From assembly GCA_030685235.1 (NCBI GenBank), contig MU839230.1, positions 38,587-102,586 on the forward strand: DNA of 64,000 nucleotides, read 5' to 3'. Numbering within the stretch: position 1 is the first letter of the stretch; each line of letters begins with the position of its first letter. A program made the position numbers and the translations under genes. Below, piece after piece: positions 1 through 11,900 of the stretch. The DNA comes from Copromyces sp. CBS 386.78. Lineage: Eukaryota; Ascomycota; Sordariomycetes; Sordariales; Sordariaceae. Below the pieces are notes generated by a model that was not told where the DNA came from, made no database searches, and was given only the letters and a program-made list of their open reading frames with translations.

Positions 1-573
1 TGACGGGCATTCGCCGAGCTCCGTTGGTCAGATATCATAAAGTCGAAGCTTCCGACAGATGGCCAGGCCATGATCCCACATGTCTCGTGCCATCTCGCCA
101 TGTCCTCATCCAAGACGACGGCATGGAGCGATACCGATCTCCTTCTTGTTCCTACGTACACTCGCTCAACCGTTAATATCATTCTAGTCATACAAGGTGC
201 GTGATCATATCCAAACTCCCATCGCCGGATCGGCTGCTCCGCGTCACCATCTGTGCCATGGTCTGGGGCTCCATTCCCCCCCATACCTATCCCATCTTTA
301 CCCCACACTATTATATTTCAACTGCTGCCCTGCCCGCTTGATGCGCTGACTGATCGCGCCGATTACCTCAAAACACATTTGAGACTCGGAGCATCCAACG
401 TTTGTCTTCCCTCTTGATCCTTTGCTCTCTCCCACCCCGCGATCGGGCGGCCTTTCAAACACCTCGCCGGCTTCGATTGACTCTTCAATCCTCACAACAG
501 CCTTCCATCCTGCTTTGCAAAAGTACTGATATTCCTACCTCTTCCATCCAGAGAGTTAGACATCTTCGGTCCG
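1..573. other. Upstream region of the siderophore acyltransferase gene
   Basis: I see no convincing coding region. The DNA has normal composition and is C+T-rich on the plus strand near 400-560, as is usual for fungal promoters and leaders. No clear iron-regulator (GATA-type) cluster was found by eye. Confidence 0.5.
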
Positions 574-2157
574 ATGGGACCCCAAGTCATCCGATTGCCC
601 GACGGGCAGCTCATCAGCGTAACTCCCGTATTCGCCGGCCTCTTCTTCAAGTCCCACGAACTCAGCACTCCTCAACACGCTATTCCCGCTGGTTGGAGCA
701 TCGTCATATACACCGAAGATGATCGCAAACCTGGCGATTCTTCCAGCCACGACCCCAAGGAGCGCGATGAACACGGCGCCGACTCGAGACCAGCCATACA
801 CTCGTATACCAAGCCCACACTCCAGAATGACAGCCTGTTCATCTCGTCGGTTTCGGCGCCTGCTAGCAGCGACTTTAAGCCGGCCGCCAGCCCGACGCGA
901 CAGATTGCCATGATGTTGTGGGTTACCCTATACTGGTACTTTCACCAGCCCGCTCCGTCGCCCATCCTACAAACCGAGGCTTCCAAGTCCACGCCCACCG
1001 CCGGCCGCCCGCGTGGTGAATGGAAGATTCGCATCAAGAGGGACGGCGTCCTGAGCGGGAGCAATCTCATACCAAAGCTCGAACGCATGGGTCTCATAGC
1101 CAGCGCCGACTCTTCTGTCGGCACTAACCTTGATGACTCGGACGATCCGTGGGCCAACATGTTTGTCTCGCGCAAAATGTTCTGGCAGATCCCCGGTCGC
1201 CTCTTCCTCTTCGCCCGCCAGCCAAACTTGAAGAACCTCCCGTCTTACCCCGGCTCTCCGGCCGTCAGTCGGCCTGGTTCCCCAGCCCAGCAATTCCACA
1301 TGACGGATGTATCCGAATCCCACACTCCTCTGCCTCCTTGTTCCCTGCCGTCCTACCCCATCGGCCCCTTCTCCAGCGCCTCCTATATTCCAACCTACTA
1401 TCCTCCTGCGCCCCTGCAGTACACAATTACGAACCATGTCCGTCACCCCATACGACCAAAACCTCCTCGCATGGGCGAGGTCTTCTACACGCGCTTCGTG
1501 CCTTCCGTTGGCCAGTATCTCGCCTTTCGTGTAGCTTCTCTTTCTCCGAAGCCAGTGCCCTATCTCGGTCCCGTTGGTCCGCACCCACCTCAGGGACAGA
1601 GCCATCTTACCCAGATGACAGATATGGGTCTGATACAAGCCTGGCACCAAATTCCACGCGTCTCTGCATTTTGGGGTGAGTGTTCGGTCAACTTTCTGAC
1701 CAATGCCCTCAAGAGTCGACACGGCTTCCCCGTCATCGGCATGTGGGATGGTGTGCCCTTTGGTTATTTCGAGCTTTATTGGGTCAAGGAGGATTTGTTG
1801 GGTCGCTACATTGGAGCAGAGTCAGCAAATGACTGGGACCGTGGCGTCCATGTGCTAATAGGAGAGGAGTGGGCGCGTGGGAGAGTACAAGCTTGGCTTA
1901 GCAGTTTAGTTCATTATGGGTTCATGGCAGATTACAGGACCATGAGCATGTGTGTCGAACCCAGGGTTGACAACACGAGGTAAGTCGATATCTGGTTAAG
2001 GAGCTCTCGAAGGATCATGGAAGCTAAAGTCAATGCCAGATTCATTCAACACCTCGAGGATGCGGGGTTCACCAAAGAAAAGGAGGTGACGTTCCCGCAC
2101 AAACAGGCATGGTTTGGTCGGTTGAGGAGAGAATCTTGGGAAGGACCTGCATTTTGA
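574..2157 (+). CDS. Hydroxyornithine N-acyltransferase (SidL/SidF family)
   Basis: Two exons, 574-1979 and 2040-2157, joined across an intron with a GTAAGT donor, a CTAAAG branch-like site and a CCAG acceptor. The product is 507 residues. The second half carries the IucB/SidF acetyltransferase (GNAT-like) region: a WGECSVNFLTN stretch, then DWDRGVHVLIGEEWARGR, HYGFMADYRT and a VEPRVDN motif at the exon junction, continuing into FIQHLEDAGF. The first half is low-complexity and Pro/Ser-rich. Family members transfer an acetyl or anhydromevalonyl group from CoA to N5-hydroxyornithine during ferricrocin or fusarinine/coprogen synthesis. The C-terminus ends GPAF without a peroxisomal SKL signal, which fits the cytosolic SidL type better than the peroxisomal SidF type; that choice is inference. 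The splice is supported because the joined frame continues the conserved domain exactly. No other siderophore gene lies nearby. Confidence 0.88.
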
Positions 2158-3516
2158 GTTCAGTTCCCATGCAATATACCACAAATCCAGCGGAGGAAGG
2201 CATGTCCCTTTTATACGTAACACGCTCCTAGAACACAATGAGGCTGCCGGCCTGTGGAATATCCTCCACAGACGCTTCACCTACCTTGCCCAACATTTCA
2301 TTGTCATGTTCATTACTTGACGCCACGCCAACACGCTATCGGTTTCAACGACCAATATACGGCTGGTTACAGCCCGTTCGTCCCTATATCCTGACCTGCC
2401 AAGCCTGTCTGGGACAGGAATCCTTGACGTGGACCTCGTTCAACTCCTATCCAGATTTGGCAGGTCTCCCTCCCTATCTTAACGCATACCGAGAGAAGAG
2501 GATGTCTTGCACAACTGGGTAGGTGGAAAGATTCGCAAGTGCAGTTCCTTTATTACTGCTTCATACCGTCAAACCTTGGAGGAGGCCAGTGCTGAGTTTC
2601 AAGCAAAGTACAAACACATTCCAGGTTAGCTTGACTGTCCTGTTTGCTGATGAGGGTTCAGTTATAGGGAACGGCCCGTTACAGCACCACTCACAAACAC
2701 CTGACTCCCGTTTCCCACCAACAGTATGGAAAATACACACGGCCAGGAGCAAGAGATACAATCGCACTCGGTACTTCCGGGATGAGGATATTATGTCTTT
2801 TGTTGCGAGTGCCTGGAGTCCGCCAGCAGAAACGAAGTGTTTTAGTGATGATTTGTTTGGGAGGTCTCTGCAATGACCTATCTTCGAACCGACCATAATG
2901 TGCAGAAAGAGCATGTTTGTCATTTCACATCCCCAGTGTTTCCTTCCTTGATCGCTTTTCCTGTTTACTCGGCCCTGCGGTTCCCCCTTGCCACCGACTC
3001 AAAAACAATATACGGAACCCCCTAAACGCTGTCCAACGCGGAATTTTTTGCACAATCCAGGAAATACAATGTTTCATCAGACTTACATGGGCCTTCTCGG
3101 CTGATATTCCTTCCACTCGACGGGGGATACAAGCTCGGATAGACACAGCAAAAGCTGAAATGCTTGGCCGATGTTTCAAGCGCGTTTCTTCCCGTCATTG
3201 CACTCCCGTTCAAAGTGCGAGTTCTTATACAAAGCAATAAATACCGGAGTGTGCGTGCGGCTGTCAGCCTTCCTCGCTGTTTCTTGTCACTTGCTTCTCG
3301 ATTTTTCTTTGTTAAACTTGGACTGTCTGTCTGAGCTGTACTTAAAACAGCAGTACAAACTACGGTATTCTGGAAGCCAATTTTTGTTACCTAGCTCCAA
3401 ACGCAATACATTTTGTTACTCGGAGCTCAAATAGGTTCATGCAGACCTGTCCCACCAACTCCTCCCTACGTCTAGTCGTTTCTGGAACGTGTGTTCACAA
3501 CCCCCAAATTCCCATC
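2158..3516. other. Intergenic region without a supported gene
   Basis: Several open frames of 80-120 codons exist on both strands, but none has a recognisable domain or a coherent splice pattern. The last 250 bases are presumably the promoter and leader of the following lectin gene. Confidence 0.5.
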
Positions 3517-4331
3517 ATGAGGCCCAATATCTTGTACCTGATTGCAGCTCTGAGCACACGAGTAGCAGCCGATGAAGCGCCTTCAAATAATGACTTGCAT
3601 CCTTCCATCTGGTGTTCGGCAGCTTTTCTTTACCCACGCCAAGACAGGCCGAATAACATCGTCCTGAAGAACGTCTTTCACGGGTTCTGTGGATTGAAAG
3701 GGTACGAAGTGTCTACCGACATTGAGCTCAACCAATGTTTGGATAACGTGAATGGGCAGGTGCATTGGAAGGAGAAGTAAGTTTCTTTGTTTTACCTTTC
3801 GCTAATTTTCAAGATCCTTCACAGCGCATCCTACCATAAAGCACTTCAACATTTGTCTCAAGAACAAAGAAACACAGAGGTACCACAAGAGAGCCCAGTC
3901 ACTAACATTTTTTTCGGACGCAACAGTGGAAACGGAATCGGCAACTGTGATTGCAGAAGCAAATGGAAAAGTCCTCTTGTAATTGAGTGTCAATGCCTAG
4001 ATGATCGGGGAAACAAGAAGATATCCAGCATCAATCTCAGTAAGCTTCTTTTTTCCTTCAGTGTTTTCTCATGTGCTCTCGACTTCAAGCATCACCTGCC
4101 TCAAACATTGCGTGTTCCTAGTTTCTTGTGAGTCAAACAGAAGCTAATGCAAGGACCGCTCGTGTACTAGACGAGCAAATGACGTACGAAAACGGCACCT
4201 TCAAATGCTTTGGCTCCTCGGGAAAGACCGATGATGTCTCCTACCGATCACCCGGCAGATCGGGAGAGGGCGCGGGTGAGAAATTGGGACTCGAATCGAA
4301 TATGATACTTAAGAGAGGGCCAAGAGGGTGA
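3517..4331 (+). CDS. Secreted cyanovirin-N homology (CVNH) lectin
   Basis: Three exons: 3517-3776, 3927-4039 and 4171-4331. The ATG at 3517 opens a signal peptide (MRPNILYLIAALSTRVAA, then DEAPS); an upstream in-frame ATG at 3439 would spoil the signal. The mature part holds two tandem CVNH half-repeats. The first runs from CGLKGYEV through IELNQCLDNVNGQVHW. The second runs from CDCRSKWKSPLVIECQC through SSINLNEQMTYENGTFKCFG. Both have the family's I-[DE]-L-N ... NG pattern. CVNH proteins of fungi bind mannose-type glycans. The third exon start was chosen at 4171, after TACTAG with a GCTAATG branch site upstream, because it restores the conserved INLNEQM; acceptors at 4141 and 4144 also keep the frame. 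About 38 residues, basic and Gly/Ser-containing, follow the domain. Introns of 150 and 131 nt are somewhat long. Confidence 0.78.
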
Positions 4332-5094
4332 AGTTGCTAGCCTGAGGATGTGGCTAGAGGTATCTGTGGAGGCAGGTGTCATTGTACTCGAGAAGTCGAG
4401 GGGGAGTGGTGGTATAGTGGACGTTTTTTTTTTTTGATAGGAGTTTTTCTTCTTCTTTTCAGATAATCGATTAGTTGGGATACTAATACATAGATGATAG
4501 AGTTAACAGCAGCCAAAATTGGACCTCGCAATGTTCCCATAATTCTCTAGATCTCTTTTTCCGAGCAAGTTGGAGTCGTCGCGCCTCGAGTGACCACGTG
4601 TTCGATGAATGAAAGAACATTAAAACTGAGGCAATGCGTTTATGTTCGTAGCTGCAGTTGGAGTTAGCCGACTCGAGACACCCTTTATCATGATTTTCCT
4701 TGGTCTAATGGATGAACGTCCCTGTCTAGTCTAGAACAACAAAAACGATTTCCTGGTGTAAGTCTCCCCGTCGTTGAGAAGTCGTCACTTACAGCCCTAA
4801 CCCTGCGAAGCCTACACTTTCGTCTTCTGGTTGCTGGTGATCACGTGCGAGAGCTACAATGCAAATTCCCCAACCCCCCAAGCCCTGGCAATTGCGGAAT
4901 CCGGACACGGCGTCATCGGACAATGTAACAAGTAGAAGTTGACAAACTTCGCTTTCAGGGTCCGATTACGTCTAGTTACATTGGCTGGCATTTCTTCAGA
5001 CCCCTTGGGATCATTGAGGGATTCACTGTCGAGTGCGACAGCAATCCAGTTAGGAGCGCAGCTGGTGGAAATACCTCGACCCCAGTCCACCAAG
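4332..5094. other. Intergenic region and promoter of the FAR1-domain gene
   Basis: No gene is evident. A T-tract lies near 4427-4435. A CCCTAACCCT telobox-like motif sits at 4795-4804, about 290 bases before the next start codon. Confidence 0.5.
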
Positions 5095-6399
5095 ATGGCT
5101 TCTAACCCCCCCTACATCAACTCGATCTTTTCCAGTTCCGCACCCCCCGAGCATCCGCAATCATTCCAGCAATCACAACATCCTCAACACCCCATCATTT
5201 CACAACAGCAACAGCTCCAGCAACAGCAGCAACAACAACAACAACAACAAGTTGCTCCGCCTCAGCAAAACCAACCCAAGCAGAAGCAACCACGCAAGCC
5301 TCGCCAGCCAAGGAAACAAGCTCAACAGCAACAACAGCAACAGCAGCAGGTCCAACAACAGGTGGCCCCCCCGCAGCAGCAATTGGTAGGAATTGACGCT
5401 CAACGTTTTGCTCAACTCCAAGCCGAGGTTGGTCAACTTCACCAGCTCGTTCAAGGTATCATCCACCGTCTCGATGCCTACGGCGTCCCATCCCTGCCAG
5501 GCGGACACCATGCACCCCTTCTTCTTCCGCAACAGCATGCCGTCCCAGTCTCCGCTGCCGGGACTTCCACCCTAGGGGCCGCCACTGCAAACTCTGCAAC
5601 CAACAACACAATCAACTTTAACGCTCTTCTACAAGCTGGCACATCCCACGATGTTGGCGGTAGTGGCGGTGGTGAAAGTAGCGGCACCGGCGTTGGCGGC
5701 GTAAGCGGTCTCGTCAACGGCGACCATGGCCATCATCATCATGATGACGGCTCCGGCGGCAACATGGCCACCCACCACCAAGACGACGGCATGGGTGACA
5801 ATGACATGGACGACGACGACGATGAAGAATCCCGCCAGCTCCAGCTCCTCTCAGCAAACCTAGCAGGCGACCAATCCCTTGGGCCCTCCGTCTCCTGGGA
5901 CGCTGGTGCCTCTTCCGGATCAGGAGCAGGAGCAGCAGGTTTCGACATGGCCTACCCGCCCCAAGGGCACATCTTCCACATTCAACTCTCCACCTCGGCA
6001 GGCGGCAAAAACTACGTCGGCGGCGGCCCCAATGGGGCCTCGGTGATAGTTAACAACTGGACGCGCCAGCACGGCTACCGCGTCATCACGCGCCGGTCCA
6101 AGATCAAGAACGACCGGTACCACCTGACCATGTCGTGCGCGCTCAGCGGCAATAAGTACCGACCGGTGCCCGGGCCGACGCAGGAGCAGATTGAGGAGGC
6201 GAGAAGGAACGGTCAGCGGAAGCCCTACCAGAGAAGGATCGGGACGGATAAGTGTAATTGCCCGTTTAGATTCGTGTTGAGGGAGACGGCGAAGCATAGC
6301 TCGACGTTTGAGGTCCGTTGGACTATGGTCGGCCCGGATCAGCAGCCGGCTATGCATAATCATGGACCGGATCCGAAGGCGTTGGTGGGGGATGAGTAG
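5095..6399 (+). CDS. Polyglutamine protein with FAR1/WRKY-GCM1-type DNA-binding domain
   Basis: Intronless, 434 residues from the ATG at 5095, which has a good AAG-ATG context; the frame stays open upstream to 4939 but that part is not conserved-looking. The order of parts is: a Ser/Pro/Gln N-terminus, two glutamine tracts (about residues 37-52 and 77-90) separated by a basic PKQKQPRKPRQPRKQ segment, a His/Gly/Asp-rich middle with an acidic run (DNDMDDDDDEE), and a C-terminal zinc-binding domain from about residue 302. That domain shows Cys in TMSCALSG, paired Cys in DKCNCPFRF and His in MHNHGPDP, the C..C..H-x-H layout of FAR1-type domains of Mutator-like transposases and of transcription factors derived from them. 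The likely role is a nuclear transcription regulator; target genes are unknown. No transposase catalytic core is present. Confidence 0.75.
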   Translation: MASNPPYINSIFSSSAPPEHPQSFQQSQHPQHPIISQQQQLQQQQQQQQQQQVAPPQQNQPKQKQPRKPRQPRKQAQQQQQQQQQVQQQVAPPQQQLVGIDAQRFAQLQAEVGQLHQLVQGIIHRLDAYGVPSLPGGHHAPLLLPQQHAVPVSAAGTSTLGAATANSATNNTINFNALLQAGTSHDVGGSGGGESSGTGVGGVSGLVNGDHGHHHHDDGSGGNMATHHQDDGMGDNDMDDDDDEESRQLQLLSANLAGDQSLGPSVSWDAGASSGSGAGAAGFDMAYPPQGHIFHIQLSTSAGGKNYVGGGPNGASVIVNNWTRQHGYRVITRRSKIKNDRYHLTMSCALSGNKYRPVPGPTQEQIEEARRNGQRKPYQRRIGTDKCNCPFRFVLRETAKHSSTFEVRWTMVGPDQQPAMHNHGPDPKALVGDE

Positions 6400-7339
6400 T
6401 CGAGTACTCGCGACAGTTAGAGCTCGTGGAGTGGGACGTTCGAATGGGCTTCGACGAGGGAGAGATCACAGACGAAGGAGAGAAGGGCAAGACGAGAAAG
6501 GGGGGACTATCAAAGATGGGAGGACAAGGGTTGTGAAGGACGAGAAAGTGAGAGGATGGAATAGACTGCAACGAATGTGGCTACAGTACATTGACCAGCG
6601 TCGTTTTTTTTTCTCTTGTTTTCCCTTCTTCGGTGGACCTGACTTGGACATTATGCGATGGGACCCAAACAGTTACGGTTTGGACTGCTCATCCGCGGAA
6701 GAAATGGTCCGAAGAAGTCTATATAAGGGTTTTTATTCGTTTTCTTTTGTTTAGTTTTCTTATGCCTCGGTGTGAGTTATCTGTACATGTAGTGTTTAAT
6801 GTGTCTTTGCTACGGGTGAGCTTTTTTTTTTCCCTTTTTGTTCCCATCGCCAAGGACTCAGCAACATAAACTGTATTCCATCTTGTGGGTGTGGCTAACT
6901 GCGGGAACACAACTTGCGAGGCAAGATAGCCGGCATGCTATCGTGAGTGATGATGCAACCGTTCAAACTTCTTACCTACCCACAGTTTTGCTGACATTTC
7001 AATAGCTTGCTGGTACTCAGTGAACTAGACGAGCTTACGTAGCCTACTTTTGGGGCTATGTAAGACTGTCCTTTTCGTCATATGCGCTTGTAGCCTCTGC
7101 CTCGCTGCCTAGGGTAAGCGTTCGTTGTCGGACTTTCGATGTAACCTCTCGCAATTGCTTTTCGTACAAATCTCCAGTCTAAAACGCCTTTTATCTCCTA
7201 CCAGTCACTCTGATTCATTCACGTTTCCTCATCCTCTGCCCGAAACTCACTTTCGCAACAAATATCAAGCCGCCAGCACTTTGCGACTCTCCCCATTGCG
7301 TCTACAAACTTGCCTCCATAAACAACAAAGTCAAGGAGA
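6400..7339. other. Intergenic region
   Basis: No supported gene. Several pyrimidine and T tracts (for example near 6604-6611 and 6821-6830) fit 3' UTR or promoter sequence. The final 200 bases are the leader of the ABM-fold gene. Confidence 0.5.
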
Positions 7340-7842
7340 ATGCCCGAAGACACTTTCCTTTCCAACAACGATGACCAAGGCTCCCCGCCGGCAACAGAGG
7401 GAGTCAAGTTACCATCCTCCTACGAAGTCCCCGAGACTGAATTCTGCGTTTACGGAAAAGTGAGTCGCTTTTTTTTTTCTTTTTTTTTTTCTGCTATCAC
7501 CACCCAAACCCCCCATTAACACGAAAACAGGTCTACGCCCACCCCCAACACGCCGACGCCCTAGCGCGCGTCTACGAAGCAACCACCCGCCTTTCCGCCT
7601 TTGAGCCGGGCGTGATTTATTACTGCATTTGCCGGGAATCACAACCCAAATCCAGTGGGGAAGGGGAAGAGAAAGATGGAGAACGAGCATCTGGAGGATC
7701 GAGGGTCTTCCACTTCTTTGAGAGGTACACGGGAAGGGAAGCGTTTCAGGCGCATAATCGCCAGCCGATTATTAGAAAGTTGTTGGAGGAGGATAAGTAT
7801 ATCGAGAAGGTTGAGGCGGTGTTTGCGAAGCCTCTTGCGTGA
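7340..7842 (+). CDS. Antibiotic biosynthesis monooxygenase (ABM)-fold protein
   Basis: Two exons, 7340-7459 and 7531-7842. The intron has GTGAGT, a CATTAACAC branch site and an ACAG acceptor. The product is 143 residues. After a short Ser/Pro/Glu leader the conserved core begins at EFCVYGKVYAHPQHADAL, continues with EPGVIYYCICRE and ends with FHFFERYTGREAFQAHNRQP and an Ile-rich helix. This is the ferredoxin-like alpha/beta barrel of ABM/YgiN-type proteins, which usually act as dimers and include quinol oxygenases and proteins of unknown activity. The domain carries a charged insertion (SSGEGEEKDGERASGG) between strands. The substrate cannot be told from sequence. The splice is phase 0 and joins the first core strand without loss. 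Confidence 0.78.
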
Positions 7843-8981
7843 AGTGAGGCCTGAGTCCCTGAAGGAGCGGAGGGTGGAAGGGGTGAGGACGGGGGAGGGT
7901 GGGGGAGTGATGGTGATAAAGGGGAGGGTTTTTTTGTTAGATGGATGAGAGAGGTTGAGTGAGTGACGAGAGAAGAGTGAGAAAGTGACGGGAGAAGTTG
8001 AGGGACGAGAGAAGGAGAGTGGGAGTAAAGTGAAGAGGCAGGAGGGAAGGGCGATATGTTGGGGAGTGGGGAGTTTTTTCCATCTTCCATCTTTGTGTGG
8101 ATGGGAAGGTGCGAAAAAAGTCATGACGATTGCAGAGGATGGAGTTTTCACCACAAAAAAAAAAAAAAAAAAAGACACATCATAGGTCTCTCGCTCTTTC
8201 CTTCTTATGCGTCATCATGAGAGTCCCGCCTTACACCTTCCGTTTCTTGACAAGCCGAGCATCGTCTTGATCCGCACCCGAAGCTGAGAACGTCGGATAC
8301 GGTACAGAGCACTGGTTTCTCTTGAGCATCATATCTGGTGATTCTCGACACTATCACTCGGGTTTCGTACGAAAACAAAAGTTAACCACCGTGGACCGTG
8401 GTGGCGACGATCTTATCAGCCGGATCCCGGAAATAGATGAAGCAATTCCCGAGACCCCAAGTTTGAATCACCAACATGTGGTACCGTACGAACCAACGTC
8501 GAGGTAGTGTTCTGATGCTCCTTCCCAATCCCGCCCTTGTTTCCCCGCACTTTACCAGATTCGCCTTCCACCACAAAATCCAGGCCGTTGATGATCATAT
8601 ATCCGTTCAGATTCAAATGCATGTAACGTATGACACTGCATGACACAGATTATTGTTCAACAGATAGGGAAGGAGATATTGGCTTCCCTCCATTCGCGGG
8701 GAATGGGTTTCATCAAGAATGATGTCTCTCTTTGACGCCCCCGCACTCTTATCCCTTGTGCGCGTCTTACTAAGTACCGACCCGGCGGCAGTCATAGGTG
8801 CATATCATGCTGCTCACGTAGGTACTCCGCCGAGCAGAGTGCAGACCAGCAGACCAGCAGACATATGTGAGTTCGACGACCACTCGACGATACCCTTAGC
8901 TTAACCTGTCATCCGACTAATGCCTTCACCTGCCACCATCGGCTGTAGTCAAGTTGTGGCCAACAAAATCCCCGAACCCCG
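7843..8981. other. Intergenic region with purine-rich tract, poly(A) tract and possible gene remnant
   Basis: From about 7855 to 8080 the plus strand is almost entirely purine (G/A). A run of 19 A lies at 8155-8173. On the minus strand around 8390-8640 there are two overlapping frames, one ending IYFRDPADKIVATTVHG, which resembles the end of a glyoxalase/VOC-type domain; they do not join into one open gene. The remainder up to 8981 is the OPT promoter. Confidence 0.4.
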
Positions 8982-11900
8982 ATGACCCCTTATTGCGTGA
9001 CCATGCAACCCCCAAGACCAACCGCTGAGATCGCCGAGGATCTCGACGGCGGCACCACCCGACGCGTATCAAGCCATGACCCAGAAAAGATCCAATCGAG
9101 CGCCGGTACAACCCAAAGGTTCAGCGAACAAATCCCCCATGAAATGCTCGAAGAACTGGCTCCCAACGGGGAGGGCGACTACATCTGCGAGAAGGTCGAC
9201 AATATGACCGAGGAGGAGGCCATCGCCATTGTGCAGGAATCCGTGAGATTCCACGCCGACGACTGGAACTTCCCCTCAGAAATGCGCGAGCGTATGGAGC
9301 GCCTTCTCGAAGGCCCCAAGGCGTATGGAGAGTTTTACGACCGGGACTTGAGAATCGATGCCACATTGATGCGCTACTCGTCTCCTTATCCCGGGGTTCG
9401 TGCGGTCCAGGAGTTGAAGGATGACCCAACGGTGCCGATTGAGACTATCAGGGCGTACTTCTTGGGAGTGGCGTGGGCGGTTATTGGAACGTTCATGTCT
9501 ACTTTCTTCAACAGCAGATTTCCGTCTATCGGTATGTTTGAGGTTGTCTTCTCTGGAACTCACGTTGCCTTCACCCTTTGAAAACTTGGACTGATGGTCT
9601 CTGGCAGGTCTTAGTGGGTCGGTTATCCAGATCTTGCTCTTCCCATGTGCTAAGCTACTGGAGCGTTTGCTGCCAGATTGGGGCATCACGGTCTTTGGCG
9701 TTCGTCACTCGCTCAACCCAGGACCGTGGACGTTCAAGGAGCAAATGTTCGCCACGATTTGTTACAATATTGCCATCTACACCACCAACTCATATGGAAT
9801 GGTACGTTGCCGGTGTGGCTACTAAGATGATATAGGCTAACGTATCAGAAAGATCTTGGTCCAAAGAATGCCAGTCTACTACGGGCTCAAATTTGTCAAC
9901 TTCGGATATCAACTCATGTTAACGCTATTTGTCCAGCTTATGGGTATGGGATTTGCTGGGTATCTACGGAGATTCAGTGTCTACCCTGTCAAAGCGTTGT
10001 GGCCAACCATTCTGCCCACAATCGCCATGAATCGAGCTTTGACAAGACCCGAACCAAAGGAAAACATCTACGGATGGACCATTTCCCGCTATCGGTTTTT
10101 CTACATATGTTGTCTGAGCATGGCAGTTTACTATTGGCTCCCCGGCTACCTCTTCACTGCCCTTTCGACATTTAACTGGATGACTTGGATAGCTCCAAAT
10201 TCCGTTGTCCTCTCCCTTCTAACCGGCTCAATCACAGGCTTGGGATTGTTCAACCCCATCACCACATTCGACTGGAACGTCGCCACGAGCTCGTATGCCG
10301 CACTATCCCAACCTTTCTTCGCAACTTGTACCATGTACTTTGGCGGCATTCTCGGCGGTCTCATCATCTTAGGCATATACTACAAGAACATGAACTACAC
10401 GGCGTTTCTACCCATCAACTCCAGTTCAGCCTTTGCCAATGACGGGACGCCCTATCAGGTCCAGAATGTGGTGGTGGACAATCAACTGGACCAGACCAAG
10501 TATCAGAACTACTCACCACCTTTCTACTCGGCTGGATATATTCTGACTGTTGGGGCAAACTTTTGCTTTTACCCAGTGTAAGTCTACCCTTTCGAAAGGT
10601 CGTAAGAATAAACCGAACGTGTTACAGCCCGTACATTACACATCCAAGCGTCTTTATTATGCCTTCCACCGCAACCTTTATGCATCCTTTTGGATCATAT
10701 AATCCCTAATGGGCTCTATCCAATGTGTTTCTCATGTTGTACGATCGCTATAACAGTTTTGCGACGGCCTTTTCTAGCCAACATGAAAGCGAGGCGTATC
10801 TGACCGTCCATATTCGGGTTCATTTTTATGATGACTTCGCGCTTCCACTCCGTCAAATGTCTTGTACTGACCGTGTCGAATCTCAGGTACTTTCTCTATA
10901 TCATGGTCAACCAATGGAAGACTATCGGCCAAGCGTATGTCGACTTTTATCACGGGCTAAGATACGGAAAGGGAAACTATGACGACGCAATGGACGTTCA
11001 CAGCCGACTCATGGCTCAGTATCCCGAGGTTCCGGACTGGTGGTTTCTCATCATCCTCGTGGGCGCAATTGTTGTATCGGTCATCTTTCTCAGGATCTAT
11101 CCGCTCGATACGCCGGTCTGGCTAGTGTTCCTCGTCATTGGCATCAACCTTGTCTTTGCTGTGCCGTTATCGTTCCTGTCGGCGACCACTGGCACGAACC
11201 TCGGCTTGGGAGCATTGGTCCAGGTAATAACCGGATTTCTCCTACCTGGAAACACCAACGCCTTCCTGTTTGCACAGACACTAGGGTCCTGGGCTCTAGC
11301 AGGATATGGCGACAACATGGTTCAGGACTTGAAGATGGGGCATTATGTGCGGATTCCGCCAAGAGCCGTGTTCAGGAGCCAGATTGGCACCATTATCATC
11401 ACAGTCTTTGTTGCCGTTGGGACCCAGGACTTTATCATGAACAATGTGAAGGGCCTTTGCACTCCAAACCAGCCTTCTCGCTTCACCTGCGCCAACGACG
11501 GGAATCCCCTATACGCCAGCTCTCTGATGTGGGGCCTTCTCGGATCGGACCGCATGTTCAACTCCCTCTACCCGTTGTTCAAGTGGTGTTTCCTCATGGG
11601 CACTTGCATCGCCCTGGCTTTCCTCTTTGGGCAGACCTACGGCCCTCGCTATCTCCCCGGCGTCAAGGAAAGGCTCCGCCAGCGTCTGTCTCGGCGCACT
11701 TTCGCCATGCTAGACCGCACCTTGTTCCCCTTTGTTGCGTCCCTCCTCTGGCTGAACCCCATCTTGGTCATCCAGGGAGTGCAGCACTGGGCGCCGAGCA
11801 ACATGAGTTACAAGACACCTGGGTTCATCCTCTCGTACGTGTTTATGTACTGGATGCCCAAACACCGGTTGGCGTGGTGGGAAAAGTACAATTACGTTTT

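Noticed and set aside
2523..2923. Overlapping 117- and 120-codon frames on opposite strands
   Set aside because: Mirror frames with no domain; the most likely explanation is chance openness in intergenic DNA.
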